A stretch of 64,000 nucleotides of DNA from Microbacterium mitrae (GCF_008017445.1 NZ_VRSW01000001.1:62001-126000); one strand, 5' to 3'. Shown: positions 17,963 to 26,277, counted from the first letter of the stretch. Notes: generated by a model from the sequence alone, not told the origin. A program made the numbers and translations.

Positions 17963-19378
17963 GTGACGCAAAAAGAACGAGTAGCAATTATTGGCGCCGG
18001 CCCGTCGGGGATGGCGCAGTTGCGAGCATTCGAATCGGCAGCCCGCGCAGGTGCAGATGTTCCCGACATCGTGTGCTTTGAAAAACAGGCCGACTGGGGC
18101 GGGCAATGGAACTTCACCTGGCGCACCGGGCTCGACGAGTTCGGGGAACCGGTGCACTCCAGCATGTACCGCAATCTCTGGTCAAATGGCCCGAAAGAGG
18201 CGCTGGAGTTTGCCGACTATTCCTTTGACGAGCACTTCGGCAAGCCCATTTCGTCCTACCCGCCGCGTGCGGTGCTCTGGGACTACATTGCCGGACGCCT
18301 CGAGAAATCGAACGTTCGCGACCAGATTCGTTTTCAGACGGTCGTGCGATGGGTCGATTTCGATGCGGATCGGCAGATCTTCACGCTGACGAGCGAACAT
18401 TTGCCGACGGGGGAGTCGACGACGGAAGAGTTTGATCGCGTCATCGTCGCGAGCGGACACTTCTCGTTCCCGCACATGCCGACCTTTGCGGGCATTGAAA
18501 CGTTCCCGGGTTACATCACGCACGCACACGACTTCCGCGGTGCCGAGTCGTTCGACGGCAAGAACGTCTTGGTCATTGGTGCGAGCTATTCAGCCGAAGA
18601 CATCGGCAGCCAGGCCTACAAGATGGGCGCAGCCTCCGTGACGGCAAGCTTCCGCTCGCAGCCCATGGGCTATGAGTGGCCCGAGGGCATCGAAGAGCGC
18701 CCCGTCGTCGAACGATTTGACGGCAGCATCGCGCACTTTGCGGATGGTTCCAGCCAGCACGTTGACGCCGTCATCATGTGTACCGGGTACCTCCACAAGT
18801 ACCCCTTCTTGCCCGACGATCTGGCGCTCGCGTCACCGAACAACGTTTACCCCGATGGGCTCTACCGGGGTATCGTCTGGCACCAGAACCCCCGACTGAT
18901 GTATCTCGGCGCGCAGGATCAGTGGTTCACGTTCAACATGTTTGACGTGCAGGCGTGGTTCGCTCGTGACTTGATTCTCGGCCGCATCGAACTGCCGTCG
19001 GAGGTCGATCGTGACGCTTCGATCGAGACGTGGCGCAACGAGTTTGAGAAGATCTCGACCGTGACCGAAGAGATTCGGTTCCAGGCGGAGTACATTCGTG
19101 ACCTGCTGAACGCGACGGATTACCCGCATTTCGATATCGACCGCGTTGTCGAGATCTTCCTGGCTTGGAAGAACGACAAGAAGAACGACATCATGGGATA
19201 CCGTGATCGCGTCTACCAGTCGGTGATGACCGGAACCATCGCCGTCGTCCACCACACGCCGTGGATTGACGAGCTGGACGATTCGCTCGAACGGTACCTC
19301 AACGAAGACGCTGAGGCCGGGGCAAGCAACGACGACGAAGAGCCCAGTTCTGACGTCAAGGAGCTTGTCGGCGCCTAA
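17963..19378 (+). CDS. tmm: flavin-containing monooxygenase, trimethylamine monooxygenase (Tmm)-like
   Basis: A 471-residue class B flavin monooxygenase. FAD-binding G-A-G-P-S-G is at 11-16; the NADPH-binding G-A-S-Y-S-A-E-D lies near 206-213. The protein follows, from memory, the bacterial Tmm sequence almost block by block: F-E-K-Q-A-D-W-G-G, L-W-S-N-G-P-K-E, H-F-G-K-P-I, L-P-D-D-L, W-F-A-R-D, V-M-T-G-T. Tmm oxidises trimethylamine to its N-oxide with NADPH and O2 and is best known from marine proteobacteria, so the assignment in an actinobacterium is notable but still inferred. Start GTG 17963 has GAGG upstream; the frame is open back to 17858 without a family match. An acidic tail ends the protein. 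No TMAO demethylase or amine transporter is adjacent. Confidence 0.8.
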   Translation: MTQKERVAIIGAGPSGMAQLRAFESAARAGADVPDIVCFEKQADWGGQWNFTWRTGLDEFGEPVHSSMYRNLWSNGPKEALEFADYSFDEHFGKPISSYPPRAVLWDYIAGRLEKSNVRDQIRFQTVVRWVDFDADRQIFTLTSEHLPTGESTTEEFDRVIVASGHFSFPHMPTFAGIETFPGYITHAHDFRGAESFDGKNVLVIGASYSAEDIGSQAYKMGAASVTASFRSQPMGYEWPEGIEERPVVERFDGSIAHFADGSSQHVDAVIMCTGYLHKYPFLPDDLALASPNNVYPDGLYRGIVWHQNPRLMYLGAQDQWFTFNMFDVQAWFARDLILGRIELPSEVDRDASIETWRNEFEKISTVTEEIRFQAEYIRDLLNATDYPHFDIDRVVEIFLAWKNDKKNDIMGYRDRVYQSVMTGTIAVVHHTPWIDELDDSLERYLNEDAEAGASNDDEEPSSDVKELVGA

Positions 19379-19390
19379 CGCAGAGAACCC

Positions 19391-19428
19391 GATGGCCCGT
19401 CACCCGCGATGTTGGGTGAGGGGCCATC
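19391..19428. terminator. bidirectional hairpin between convergent genes
   Basis: GATGGCCC and TCACCC pair with GGGTGA and GGGCCATC, interrupted by one G-G mismatch, loop of 8. It lies 12 bases after the monooxygenase stop and 4 bases from the glycosyltransferase stop. Confidence 0.65.
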
Positions 19429-19432
19429 TCTG

Positions 19433-20764
19433 TTAGTCGTCGACGTCTGTTTCCGCACGTAGTGGTTCCCGTGCCGTCTTCGCCCAGCCCTCGCGGCGCA
19501 AGACATGTCGAAACAGGCTGCGAATGAGCGCGGGAAACACAAGCCACGAGTAGAACGTGTACGGCAGAATGACCAGCAGCGCATACCCGAACTGTTTGAT
19601 GCCGTTGCCGCGAGAGAGCAGCACAATGATGCCGGGGCCGAAACCGATGGTCAAGAACAGCAGGAGCCCCAGGACGGTCGCCGGGAGCAACGGGATGTCG
19701 TGCGCAAACGAGAGAATGATCGTGGCGATCAGGGCGAGTCCGGTGGCGAGCTGCAGGATCGGCGTGAGCAGGTAGTAGATAACGTCAATGCGCGCCGGGA
19801 GCGTGCCTTCGACGCGCCCGGTGCCGGGGAGGAGGGACAGGGTTTGCCAAGCGCCCTGGGCCCATCGCGTGCGCTGTCGTACAAGACGGCGCAGGTTGTT
19901 GAGGCCCTGCTGGTTGATCCATGCGCCGTTCTCCTGCGCGCCGCGCCATCCGGCCTGCATGAGGCGCACGCCGAGATCTTGATCTTCGGTGAGGCGGTCA
20001 CGCCACGGGCCTTCGCCTTCGACGATATCGGCGAGGGCAGATAGCCGATTGAACTGGCCGTTGCCGCCCATGTTCGCGGTGCCCCATGCTGAGCGAGCCG
20101 CCTGAAACACGTGACCAAAAGCGCTGAACTCGACGTCTTGGGCCCACGTGAGGAAGCCGCGACGGTTGTAAATCCGCACAAGCACCTGCACACCGCCGGC
20201 GGTTTCGTCAGCGAAGTGCCACGCGACCTTTTCTGGCGCATCGACGGCGAGCCTGCCGTCCGCGTCAACGATGCCGACGATGACGTGGTCGGGGGAGAAG
20301 CGCCGGTAGCGCTCTTGCTTGAGAATCACCGTTTGCACGAACGAGTACGCGTTGTTGATGGCCGCGGCCTTGCCCGTACGAGCGTTCGGCGCTGTGCGCG
20401 TCAAAACATGCAGATCGTCTGTTACCAGACTCTCAAGAACTTCTGCGGTGCGGTCGTCGGAACCATCATTGATGGCGAGAATGACGCGGTTGGTTGCCTG
20501 CGTCTTCAGGAGTCTGCCGACGCTGTCTGCGATCGTGACTTCTTCGTTGAGCGCCGGAACCATGAACACCCAAAGAAAGTCGCTTTCGGTGACAAAGCCC
20601 GCTGGGTGGTCCCGTTTGCGGGTGCGACGCGCCCGCGCTGCCATAACGGCCAGCGCCACGACAGAAATGAACGCAGAAACTGCGATCACCAGAACGACGA
20701 AGAAGAGAACGCGAACTTCAATAGGTGTGTCAACCAGTAGCCACCGCAAGAGTGAGTCAGGCAT
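19433..20764 (-). CDS. membrane glycosyltransferase family 2
   Basis: A 443-residue processive-type GT2 enzyme. An N-terminal membrane segment (about 16-43) precedes a GT-A domain with P-A-L-N-E-E, I-N-D-G-S-D-D, V-D-A-D-G (sugar-nucleotide/metal binding), T-E-D-Q-D-L-G and Q-R-T-R-W-A-Q-G, the Q-x-x-R-W motif of cellulose- and hyaluronan-synthase relatives. Three or four membrane helices follow. It therefore probably elongates or exports a surface polysaccharide. Its ATG lies inside the end of the epimerase gene (8-base overlap, ATGCCTGA), so the two are translationally coupled and the enzyme may use UDP-ManNAc-derived sugars. Product unknown. Confidence 0.85.
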   Translation of the reverse strand: MPDSLLRWLLVDTPIEVRVLFFVVLVIAVSAFISVVALAVMAARARRTRKRDHPAGFVTESDFLWVFMVPALNEEVTIADSVGRLLKTQATNRVILAINDGSDDRTAEVLESLVTDDLHVLTRTAPNARTGKAAAINNAYSFVQTVILKQERYRRFSPDHVIVGIVDADGRLAVDAPEKVAWHFADETAGGVQVLVRIYNRRGFLTWAQDVEFSAFGHVFQAARSAWGTANMGGNGQFNRLSALADIVEGEGPWRDRLTEDQDLGVRLMQAGWRGAQENGAWINQQGLNNLRRLVRQRTRWAQGAWQTLSLLPGTGRVEGTLPARIDVIYYLLTPILQLATGLALIATIILSFAHDIPLLPATVLGLLLFLTIGFGPGIIVLLSRGNGIKQFGYALLVILPYTFYSWLVFPALIRSLFRHVLRREGWAKTAREPLRAETDVDD

Positions 20765-22079
20765 TGTCAGCGAGGTCTCCGACGAGTGTGTGCGCCATGT
20801 GCACCTCTCCGTCGCTATTCACATCGGCGGGGTCCTCAAGGTAGCCGGCGGCACGCAAAATAACGTTGCGATCAAACCCGGTCACAAGCGACTCCGGAGC
20901 GTCGCCACGGTAGGCGATGTGCTCGCACGCGGCCATAATGCGCTCAGCGGCGTGGCCGTCACCGTACGGGTTCGTGCGGCCGGCTTGGCGATTGTGAGCT
21001 TCGACATTGTCGAGCAGCTCAGCCGCGGCAGTCACGATATCTGCCGTGTTTGTGCCCACCAGCTTCACGGTTCCGGCGTCCACGCCCTCCTGGCGCTCGG
21101 TGGTCTCGCGAACCACAATGACGGGGGTGCCGAGGGCCGGTGCTTCTTCTTGGATGCCACCGGAGTCGGTGATCGCGATGTATGCGCGCTCGAGAAGGCG
21201 CGCAAAAATGCCGTACCGCAGGGGGCGCACCATCGCGACATTATTCAGGCCTGCGAGCTCGGCGCGGAAGACATCGGCGACTGCCGGGTTGGGATGTAGT
21301 GAGACGACGAAGAGGTCATCGACGTGCGACTCAGCAAGAATGCGGATGGCCGCGGCTATACGGGCAATGCCGCCGCTCCAGTTTTCGCGGCGGTGAGCGG
21401 TGACGACAATGACGCGGCGAGTCTCGTCGTTTTCCAGCTCTTCTAGCTCGGGAACGCCATAGCGGATTTTGCGTTCCGCGACCAGCTGGAGCGCGTCGAT
21501 AGCGGTGTTGCCCGTGATGAGAATGCGGCCCAGGGCAACGCCCTCACGCAGCAGGTTCTCGGCGTTGTTCGGTGTCGGCGCGAAGTGGGCAACCGCGATG
21601 CGGGAAATCAGCTGACGGTTGAGTTCCTCTGGGAACGGCGACAGCGTGTTTGACGTGCGCAGGCCTGCTTCGACGTGTGCAACCGGGATGTGCAGGTGGA
21701 ATGACGCGAGAGCAGCGGCCGCTGCGCTCGAGGTATCGCCGTGCACAAGCGTCGCGACGGGGTAGACCGCGTTATAGGCTCCAGCGCCAGAGCGGGGGTT
21801 ATCGCCATATGTCTCAGCAACGAAGTTTGAGAGGCCGCGCATGACAGCGCTGAAGAGGCCGTTCAGGGTGCGCTCATCGTCACGGATCTCGAGCGTCACA
21901 TCGGGCGTGACGCCGAAAAAGCCGAGAACTTCGGCGACGAGTTTCGTGTGCTGGCCCGTTGAAACGACAACGGGGTCGATGTGAGCTGACTGCTTGAGAG
22001 CCAAAATGACCGGCACCATCTTGATCGCTTCGGGTCGAGTGCCAACAACAACCAATACTGAACGCTTTGTACGGGGCAT
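20757..22079 (-). CDS. wecB: UDP-N-acetylglucosamine 2-epimerase, non-hydrolysing
   Basis: A 440-residue cytosolic enzyme that interconverts UDP-GlcNAc and UDP-ManNAc. Family motifs: G-T-R-P-E-A-I-K-M at 13-21, H-V-E-A-G-L-R-T, T-A-H-R-R-E-N, and S-G-G-I-Q-E-E-A-P, all with the expected spacing of the WecB/MnaA fold. The C-terminal 50 residues extend beyond the usual length of about 380. ATG 22079 has no Shine-Dalgarno but a -10 element exactly 6 bases upstream, so the messenger is probably leaderless. It forms an operon with the GT2 gene and supplies ManNAc for a wall or capsular polymer. Confidence 0.92.
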   Translation of the reverse strand: MPRTKRSVLVVVGTRPEAIKMVPVILALKQSAHIDPVVVSTGQHTKLVAEVLGFFGVTPDVTLEIRDDERTLNGLFSAVMRGLSNFVAETYGDNPRSGAGAYNAVYPVATLVHGDTSSAAAAALASFHLHIPVAHVEAGLRTSNTLSPFPEELNRQLISRIAVAHFAPTPNNAENLLREGVALGRILITGNTAIDALQLVAERKIRYGVPELEELENDETRRVIVVTAHRRENWSGGIARIAAAIRILAESHVDDLFVVSLHPNPAVADVFRAELAGLNNVAMVRPLRYGIFARLLERAYIAITDSGGIQEEAPALGTPVIVVRETTERQEGVDAGTVKLVGTNTADIVTAAAELLDNVEAHNRQAGRTNPYGDGHAAERIMAACEHIAYRGDAPESLVTGFDRNVILRAAGYLEDPADVNSDGEVHMAHTLVGDLADNA

Positions 22080-22085
22080 AGCTCG

Positions 22086-22091
22086 AGCTTA
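22086..22091 (-). promoter_or_regulatory. -10 element, leaderless start of wecB
   Basis: On the minus strand TAAGCT is followed by six bases and then the ATG at 22079. Confidence 0.45.
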
Positions 22092-22214
22092 TCGACGCCA
22101 ATCATGGATTTTTTAAAAAAAGCGCCGGTTCAAATTTGTTACACGGCAACAGAAGCACCGGGGGTGTAGATTGCGACGCTCGGCGTCATTCGTACGGAGT
22201 GTGGGATGAGGAAA

Positions 22215-22240
22215 AGCCCGGTCAAATTTCTGACCGGGCT
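22215..22240 (-). terminator. terminator of tRNA-Val(CAC)
   Basis: Perfect 10-bp stem AGCCCGGTCA / TGACCGGGCT with a 6-base loop; read on the minus strand it is followed by TTTTCC, directly downstream of the tRNA. Confidence 0.85.
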
Positions 22241-22246
22241 GTTATG

Positions 22247-22322
22247 TGGTGGGCGATACCGGACTCGAACCGATGACCTCTTCCGTGTGAAGGAAGCGCG
22301 CTACCAACTGCGCCAATCGCCC
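22247..22322 (-). tRNA. tRNA-Val (anticodon CAC)
   Basis: Minus-strand cloverleaf: acceptor GGGCGAT pairs with ATCGCCC, D arm GCGC, anticodon stem CTTCC/GGAAG around loop TTCACAC, T arm with TTCGAGT. The discriminator A is followed by an encoded CCA (22247-22249). Reads GTG. Confidence 0.95.
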
Positions 22323-22466
22323 CAGAACGGGGTTCGGTTATTGAGCATATCCCACCAGTGAAGCCGTGTGCGAATCGACACGGAGACACGCGCGGGGCGC
22401 GTCGCGTTTTGCATGGGCCGCGTTCTCGGCTATTCTCGATAGAGCGCCGGGACACCGGAGCGAAAT

Positions 22467-22539
22467 GCGGATGTAGCGCAGTTGGTAGCGCATAACCTTG
22501 CCAAGGTTAGGGTCGCGAGTTCGAGTCTCGTCATCCGCT
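22467..22539 (+). tRNA. tRNA-Gly (anticodon GCC), copy 1
   Basis: Acceptor GCGGATG/CATCCGC, anticodon stem TAACC/GGTTA with loop TTGCCAA, T loop TTCGAGT, discriminator T; CCA not encoded. Identical to the copies at 25921 and 26200. First gene of the Gly-Cys-Val cluster. Confidence 0.97.
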
Positions 22540-22590
22540 CGAGTGTGAGATTCCCTTCGGGGATCATCGCGCGTGGTTTGAACCACACAC

Positions 22591-22661
22591 GGTGATATGG
22601 CCGAGCGGCTAGGCACCGGCCTGCAAAGCCGTTTACACGGGTTCAAATCCCGTTGTCACCT
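22591..22661 (+). tRNA. tRNA-Cys (anticodon GCA), copy 1
   Basis: Acceptor GGTGATA/TGTCACC (with one G-U type pair), anticodon loop CTGCAAA, T loop TTCAAAT. Differs from the copy at 26040 mainly in the three inner acceptor pairs and one T-loop base. CCA not encoded. Confidence 0.95.
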
Positions 22662-22685
22662 CAATAAAACTGAATAGCCCATTGG

Positions 22686-22757
22686 GCGCGATTGGCGCAG
22701 CGGTAGCGCGCTTCCCTGACACGGAAGAGGTCACTGGTTCGATCCCAGTATCGCGCA
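22686..22757 (+). tRNA. tRNA-Val (anticodon GAC), copy 1
   Basis: Acceptor GCGCGAT/ATCGCGC, anticodon stem CTTCC/GGAAG with loop CTGACAC, T loop TTCGATC, discriminator A. Compared with the copy at 26127 the second acceptor pair is C-G instead of G-C; the rest is identical. Confidence 0.96.
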
Positions 22758-22763
22758 CAGACA

Positions 22764-22790
22764 AAAACCCCGGTTTATCCGGGGTTTTTT
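22764..22790 (+). terminator. terminator of the first tRNA cluster
   Basis: Stem AAAACCCCGG / CCGGGGTTTT, loop TTTAT, followed by further T residues, 6 bases after tRNA-Val. Confidence 0.9.
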
Positions 22791-22874
22791 GTATCCGGGT
22801 GCTTCCGTGTCGGCGCCTGGTTCCAGCGCCACGGCCCCGGCGTTCCGCATCGCCCACATTTTGCAGGCAGAACA

Positions 22875-22938
22875 TCATTTTGTCGTCGGAAAATGCGCGA
22901 TTCGCGCGCCCGCGGAACCAAAAGCGACGACAAAATGA
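22875..22938. repeat. 14-bp perfect inverted repeat with inner hairpin
   Basis: TCATTTTGTCGTCG (22875-22888) and its exact reverse complement (22925-22938) enclose 36 bases that contain a second small palindrome, GCGCGA TT CGCGC. It lies in the 183-base gap between the tRNA terminator and the MFS stop codon and holds no gene. It might be an extended terminator or a REP/MITE-like remnant. Confidence 0.6.
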
Positions 22939-22973
22939 CGGTCGAGTTGATGCCGCGGCGGCGGAACCTCGTG

Positions 22974-24218
22974 CTAGCGCGAGCGGGTGATGGCCGCGTT
23001 GGCGACGCCGAGCAACAGGAGAATCGCGGCACTCGTCAGCGGCGCCCACAGCGCTACGGCAGAGCCGGCACCCTCGGCGATGGCGCCGACGATTGCGGAG
23101 GCCGCAGACTGACCCACAACAACGGCAGAGCCCATCATGGTCATCACGGTCGCCGATCGGCCGCGCGGCGTGCGCTCGGTCGCAAGCGTGTAGCCGTTGA
23201 CGATGACGGGGCCAATGCCGATACCGGTGATCGCGAGGGCGATCATCATCGTCGGCATCGAATCAGCGAACGCAATCAGCACGGAGCCAGCGGTCATGAT
23301 CGACGCGAACGTCAGCCAGCGCGCGGTCAGGGAGAACCGCGCCGGAAAGAGTGCGACACCCAGAGCAAGAGCGGCACTTGTCACGCCCATCAGGCCGTAC
23401 AGAAGGCCGGTCTGCTCGGCCGCGCCACGGTCTTCCATCCACGAGGTGAGCGAGGTGAGGGTCGCTCCGAAGAAGAATCCGGTGGCGAGCATGCCCAAAA
23501 CCACCACCATGATGCGAAACCGAAACAGTTCGCGGGCCGGCGCCTGAGCAATGTGCTGTGACGCGCGGTCTTCGTGCAGGGTCACGTTTGCTGAATGGTG
23601 AAGCGCAAACGCCGTGACGAAGACGAGGGTCAAGATGGCGGCGCCAATGAGGGGCGCGGCAGGGTTCAGCGTCGTCGCGAGCAGGCCCACGATGACCGGA
23701 CCAAAGATGAAAACGATCTCATCAACGGCAGACTCGTACGCAAACGTACTTTGCAGCGTCTTGCCGCGTTTTTCCTTCGGCATGCGCGTGATGTACGTCA
23801 CGAGCCGTGTGCGCGACATCGGGCCGACCTGCGGCGCCGTCGCACCAACGAGCACGGCAACGGCCAACAGCCAGCCATCCGAAACCGGCGCAAACGCGAC
23901 CCACGCCATCACGAGCAATGCGACGGCGTTCCCCAAGCCCGACAGCAGCATCACGTAGCGCTGTCCGAAGCGGTCGGCCGCAGCTCCCAGCAGGGGGCCC
24001 GCCAACGCGGTTCCGAGTCCAACGGCCGCCGCCGTATATCCACCGGTAGCAATCGAGCCGCGGGCGGCGACCACGAGAGTCAATACTCCGACCACGTTCA
24101 TGGCAAACGGCAGACGCGCGATCAGCGCAATCGGAAAGTACAGCTTGCCAGCCTGGGCGATCAGGCTCTGTGGCTGATCTGCCTGGGGTTCAGCGGGTGC
24201 CGTAGGCGACGATGACAT
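22974..24218 (-). CDS. MFS transporter (drug-efflux-like)
   Basis: A 414-residue major facilitator protein with about twelve membrane segments. After a Pro/Gln-rich cytosolic N-terminus, the loop between segments 2 and 3 reads G-A-A-A-D-R-F-G-Q-R, the MFS signature D-R-x-G-x-R. The central loop (about 200-225) is hydrophilic. ATG 24218 follows AGGATA by 6 bases. The family exports small molecules by proton antiport, but the substrate cannot be read. It is a single-gene unit between two tRNA clusters, 100 bases from the peptide transporter and on the same strand. Confidence 0.85.
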   Translation of the reverse strand: MSSSPTAPAEPQADQPQSLIAQAGKLYFPIALIARLPFAMNVVGVLTLVVAARGSIATGGYTAAAVGLGTALAGPLLGAAADRFGQRYVMLLSGLGNAVALLVMAWVAFAPVSDGWLLAVAVLVGATAPQVGPMSRTRLVTYITRMPKEKRGKTLQSTFAYESAVDEIVFIFGPVIVGLLATTLNPAAPLIGAAILTLVFVTAFALHHSANVTLHEDRASQHIAQAPARELFRFRIMVVVLGMLATGFFFGATLTSLTSWMEDRGAAEQTGLLYGLMGVTSAALALGVALFPARFSLTARWLTFASIMTAGSVLIAFADSMPTMMIALAITGIGIGPVIVNGYTLATERTPRGRSATVMTMMGSAVVVGQSAASAIVGAIAEGAGSAVALWAPLTSAAILLLLGVANAAITRSR

Positions 24219-24318
24219 GGTGCATATCCTTTGGTGACGGTTTCGTGCCGCCTTGCCGCTTCATCGACAGGTAGATACACACAACAGCGTTATGGTCGAC
24301 GCCTATTCTACTCGCTCG

Positions 24319-25788
24319 CTAGCGAACGCCCTTCATGAGCTTGAGAACCGGCCGCGCCGACACCAGTAGCAACACGCCAATGGCGATGGCGATGAGGCCA
24401 AGAATGGTGAAATACGGAACCTCGTTGCTGGGGTCGTAGAACTTCGCTACGGCGCCGGCGATGGCCGTTCCGAGGGATATCGACAGATAGAACAACGCGA
24501 TCATCTGAGTCTTGAAGGCGGCGGGCGCCAGCTTCGTGGTGACCGAAAGGCCAACGGGGGAGATGAGCAGCTCCGCGATCGTGAACACCAGCAGGATGAA
24601 CACCAGCCACAACAGCGGCGTGGTGTGCGGCGCGCCATTCGCAACCGGAAGGAAGAGCAGGAAGGCAACACCCATCAGCAGCGTGCCGAGAGCGAACTTG
24701 GCTGGCGTCGAGGGCTGCCGCGTGCCCATCTTGGTCCACAGCGCGGCGGCCACGCCCGCAAGCACCACGATGAAGACCGGGTTGATGGAGTTCACCCACG
24801 AGACCGGCATCTCCCAGCCAAACAGGGAGCGGTCGAGGCGCACGTCGGAGTAGACCACGAGTACTGTGAACTGCTGCTGATACAGCGACCAGAACGCGAC
24901 AGATGCGATGAAGAGCGGAACAAACGCGAAGACCCGCGAGCGTTCGTCGCTCGTGATCTTGCGACTCGACGTAATGAGTACGAAGTAGGCGATCGTCGCA
25001 CCGATCACCACGATGATGACAACGAGCGCGATATTGTCGGCGCGAATAACGCCCGTCAGCACGAGAGCCACGATCAGAGCAAGAACGCCCGCCACAATGG
25101 CGGCTACCAGCGGATACTTGCCACGCGGCAGCGGGTTAGCCACCGTTCGTGCGGCTTGAGGCAGGTTCTTGCGACCGAACGAATACTGCACGAGCCCGGC
25201 GATCATGCCGAGAGCTGCCAAGCCAAAGCCCCAGTGAAAGCCGACACGGCTCTGCAGCAGGCCCGTGAGGATCGGGCCGAAGAAGGAGCCCAGGTTAATG
25301 CCGAGGTAGAACAGCGAGAACCCGGCGTCGCGGCGGGTGTCGTCAGGCGCGTAGAGGGTTCCGACGACGGCGGTGGCGGTTGCTTTCAAACCGCCGGAAC
25401 CAAGCGCCACGAGAACGAGGCCGACGCCAACTCCCCATGCGCCCGGTAGCAACGCCAGCGCGATGTGGCCGGCGACAATGACGATCGCGCTGCCGAAAAG
25501 CACGCGCTCCGCGCCGAGCAGGCGGTCAGCGACCCACGCGCCCACAATCGTGGAGAGGTAGACGGCGCCACCGTAGGCGCCAACAATGCCGAGCGCGATT
25601 TCTTTATTGAGCCCAAGGCCACCGTCAGCAACCGAGTAGTACAGGTAGATCGCGAGGATTCCCTGCATTCCGTAGAAGCTGAAGCGCTCCCACATTTCGA
25701 CGCCAAACACGTGCGCCAGGGCGCGCGGTTGACCGAAGAAGGTTTTGGTGGCGGCCGGGGAAGCAGAGTTATCGTGCGAAGACGGCAT
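24319..25788 (-). CDS. POT-family proton-coupled oligopeptide transporter
   Basis: A 489-residue PTR2/POT transporter (DtpT/DtpA type) for uptake of di- and tripeptides. The family motif E-x-x-E-R-F-x-F-Y-G appears as E-M-W-E-R-F-S-F-Y-G at the end of the first membrane segment, with about 12-14 segments in all and G-G-L-K-A-T in the region of the conserved cytosolic loop. ATG 25788 is preceded, after exactly 6 bases, by a -10 element and at the right distance by a -35, so translation is probably leaderless; the GTG immediately before it is an alternative start. Peptide uptake would supply nitrogen and amino acids. Confidence 0.92.
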   Translation of the reverse strand: MPSSHDNSASPAATKTFFGQPRALAHVFGVEMWERFSFYGMQGILAIYLYYSVADGGLGLNKEIALGIVGAYGGAVYLSTIVGAWVADRLLGAERVLFGSAIVIVAGHIALALLPGAWGVGVGLVLVALGSGGLKATATAVVGTLYAPDDTRRDAGFSLFYLGINLGSFFGPILTGLLQSRVGFHWGFGLAALGMIAGLVQYSFGRKNLPQAARTVANPLPRGKYPLVAAIVAGVLALIVALVLTGVIRADNIALVVIIVVIGATIAYFVLITSSRKITSDERSRVFAFVPLFIASVAFWSLYQQQFTVLVVYSDVRLDRSLFGWEMPVSWVNSINPVFIVVLAGVAAALWTKMGTRQPSTPAKFALGTLLMGVAFLLFLPVANGAPHTTPLLWLVFILLVFTIAELLISPVGLSVTTKLAPAAFKTQMIALFYLSISLGTAIAGAVAKFYDPSNEVPYFTILGLIAIAIGVLLLVSARPVLKLMKGVR

Positions 25789-25794
25789 CACTCC

Positions 25795-25822
25795 AGGTTA
25801 CCCGCTGTTGCTGAGGCGACAA
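25795..25822 (-). promoter_or_regulatory. promoter of the POT transporter, leaderless type
   Basis: On the minus strand TTGTCG (25822-25817), 16 bases, TAACCT (25800-25795), then six bases to ATG 25788. Confidence 0.55.
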
Positions 25823-25920
25823 TTCGCGGCGCAGACAGAGGGCGACACGCGAGGGTGTCACGGTGGCGCCTCCTCGTTCGAAATTCAGGTAAGCTCGAAC
25901 TCGTGCCCGAGAGGGTGCAT

Positions 25921-25993
25921 GCGGATGTAGCGCAGTTGGTAGCGCATAACCTTGCCAAGGTTAGGGTCGCGAGTTCGAGTCTCGTCATCCGCT
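25921..25993 (+). tRNA. tRNA-Gly (anticodon GCC), copy 2
   Basis: Same 73-base sequence as the copy at 22467, including loop TTGCCAA. The following spacer also starts like that of copy 1 (CGAGTG ... TTCCC), showing that the cluster was duplicated together with flanking DNA. Confidence 0.97.
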
Positions 25994-26039
25994 CGAGTGA
26001 GAGGTTCCCCGGGGAAACTCAGGGGTTCCTTTTGCACAT

Positions 26040-26110
26040 GGTGGCGTGGCCGAGCGGCTAGGCACCGGCCTGCAAAGCCGTTTACACGGGTTCGAATCCC
26101 GTCGCCACCT
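26040..26110 (+). tRNA. tRNA-Cys (anticodon GCA), copy 2
   Basis: Acceptor GGTGGCG/CGCCACC, anticodon loop CTGCAAA, T loop TTCGAAT. The D arm, anticodon arm and variable loop equal copy 1, while the inner acceptor pairs are G-C here and A-T or G-U there. Confidence 0.96.
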
Positions 26111-26126
26111 CCACTCAAGTCAATCC

Positions 26127-26198
26127 GGGCGATTGGCGCAGCGGTAGCGCGCTTCCCTGACACGGAAGAGGTCACTGGTTCGATCCCAGTATCGCCCA
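26127..26198 (+). tRNA. tRNA-Val (anticodon GAC), copy 2
   Basis: Acceptor GGGCGAT/ATCGCCC, anticodon loop CTGACAC, otherwise identical to copy 1. The next tRNA begins two bases later. Confidence 0.97.
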
Positions 26199-26199
26199 C

Positions 26200-26272
26200 G
26201 CGGATGTAGCGCAGTTGGTAGCGCATAACCTTGCCAAGGTTAGGGTCGCGAGTTCGAGTCTCGTCATCCGCT
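26200..26272 (+). tRNA. tRNA-Gly (anticodon GCC), copy 3
   Basis: Third identical tRNA-Gly(GCC). Here CCA follows the discriminator T (26273-26275) in the genomic sequence. It closes the second cluster, just before a terminator. Confidence 0.97.
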
Positions 26273-26277
26273 CCACA

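Noticed and set aside
22222..23049. Open frames crossing the tRNA cluster (phrases such as D-D-E-T-R-T-R-D-P-N-L-G)
   Set aside because: These are translations of tRNA genes read on the opposite strand, a known annotation artefact; the same phrase recurs at the second cluster.
22247..26272. Genomic island inserted at tRNA genes
   Set aside because: The DNA between the clusters holds only two ordinary transporter genes, with no integrase, direct-repeat attachment sites or change in composition. Duplication of the tRNA cluster explains the layout.
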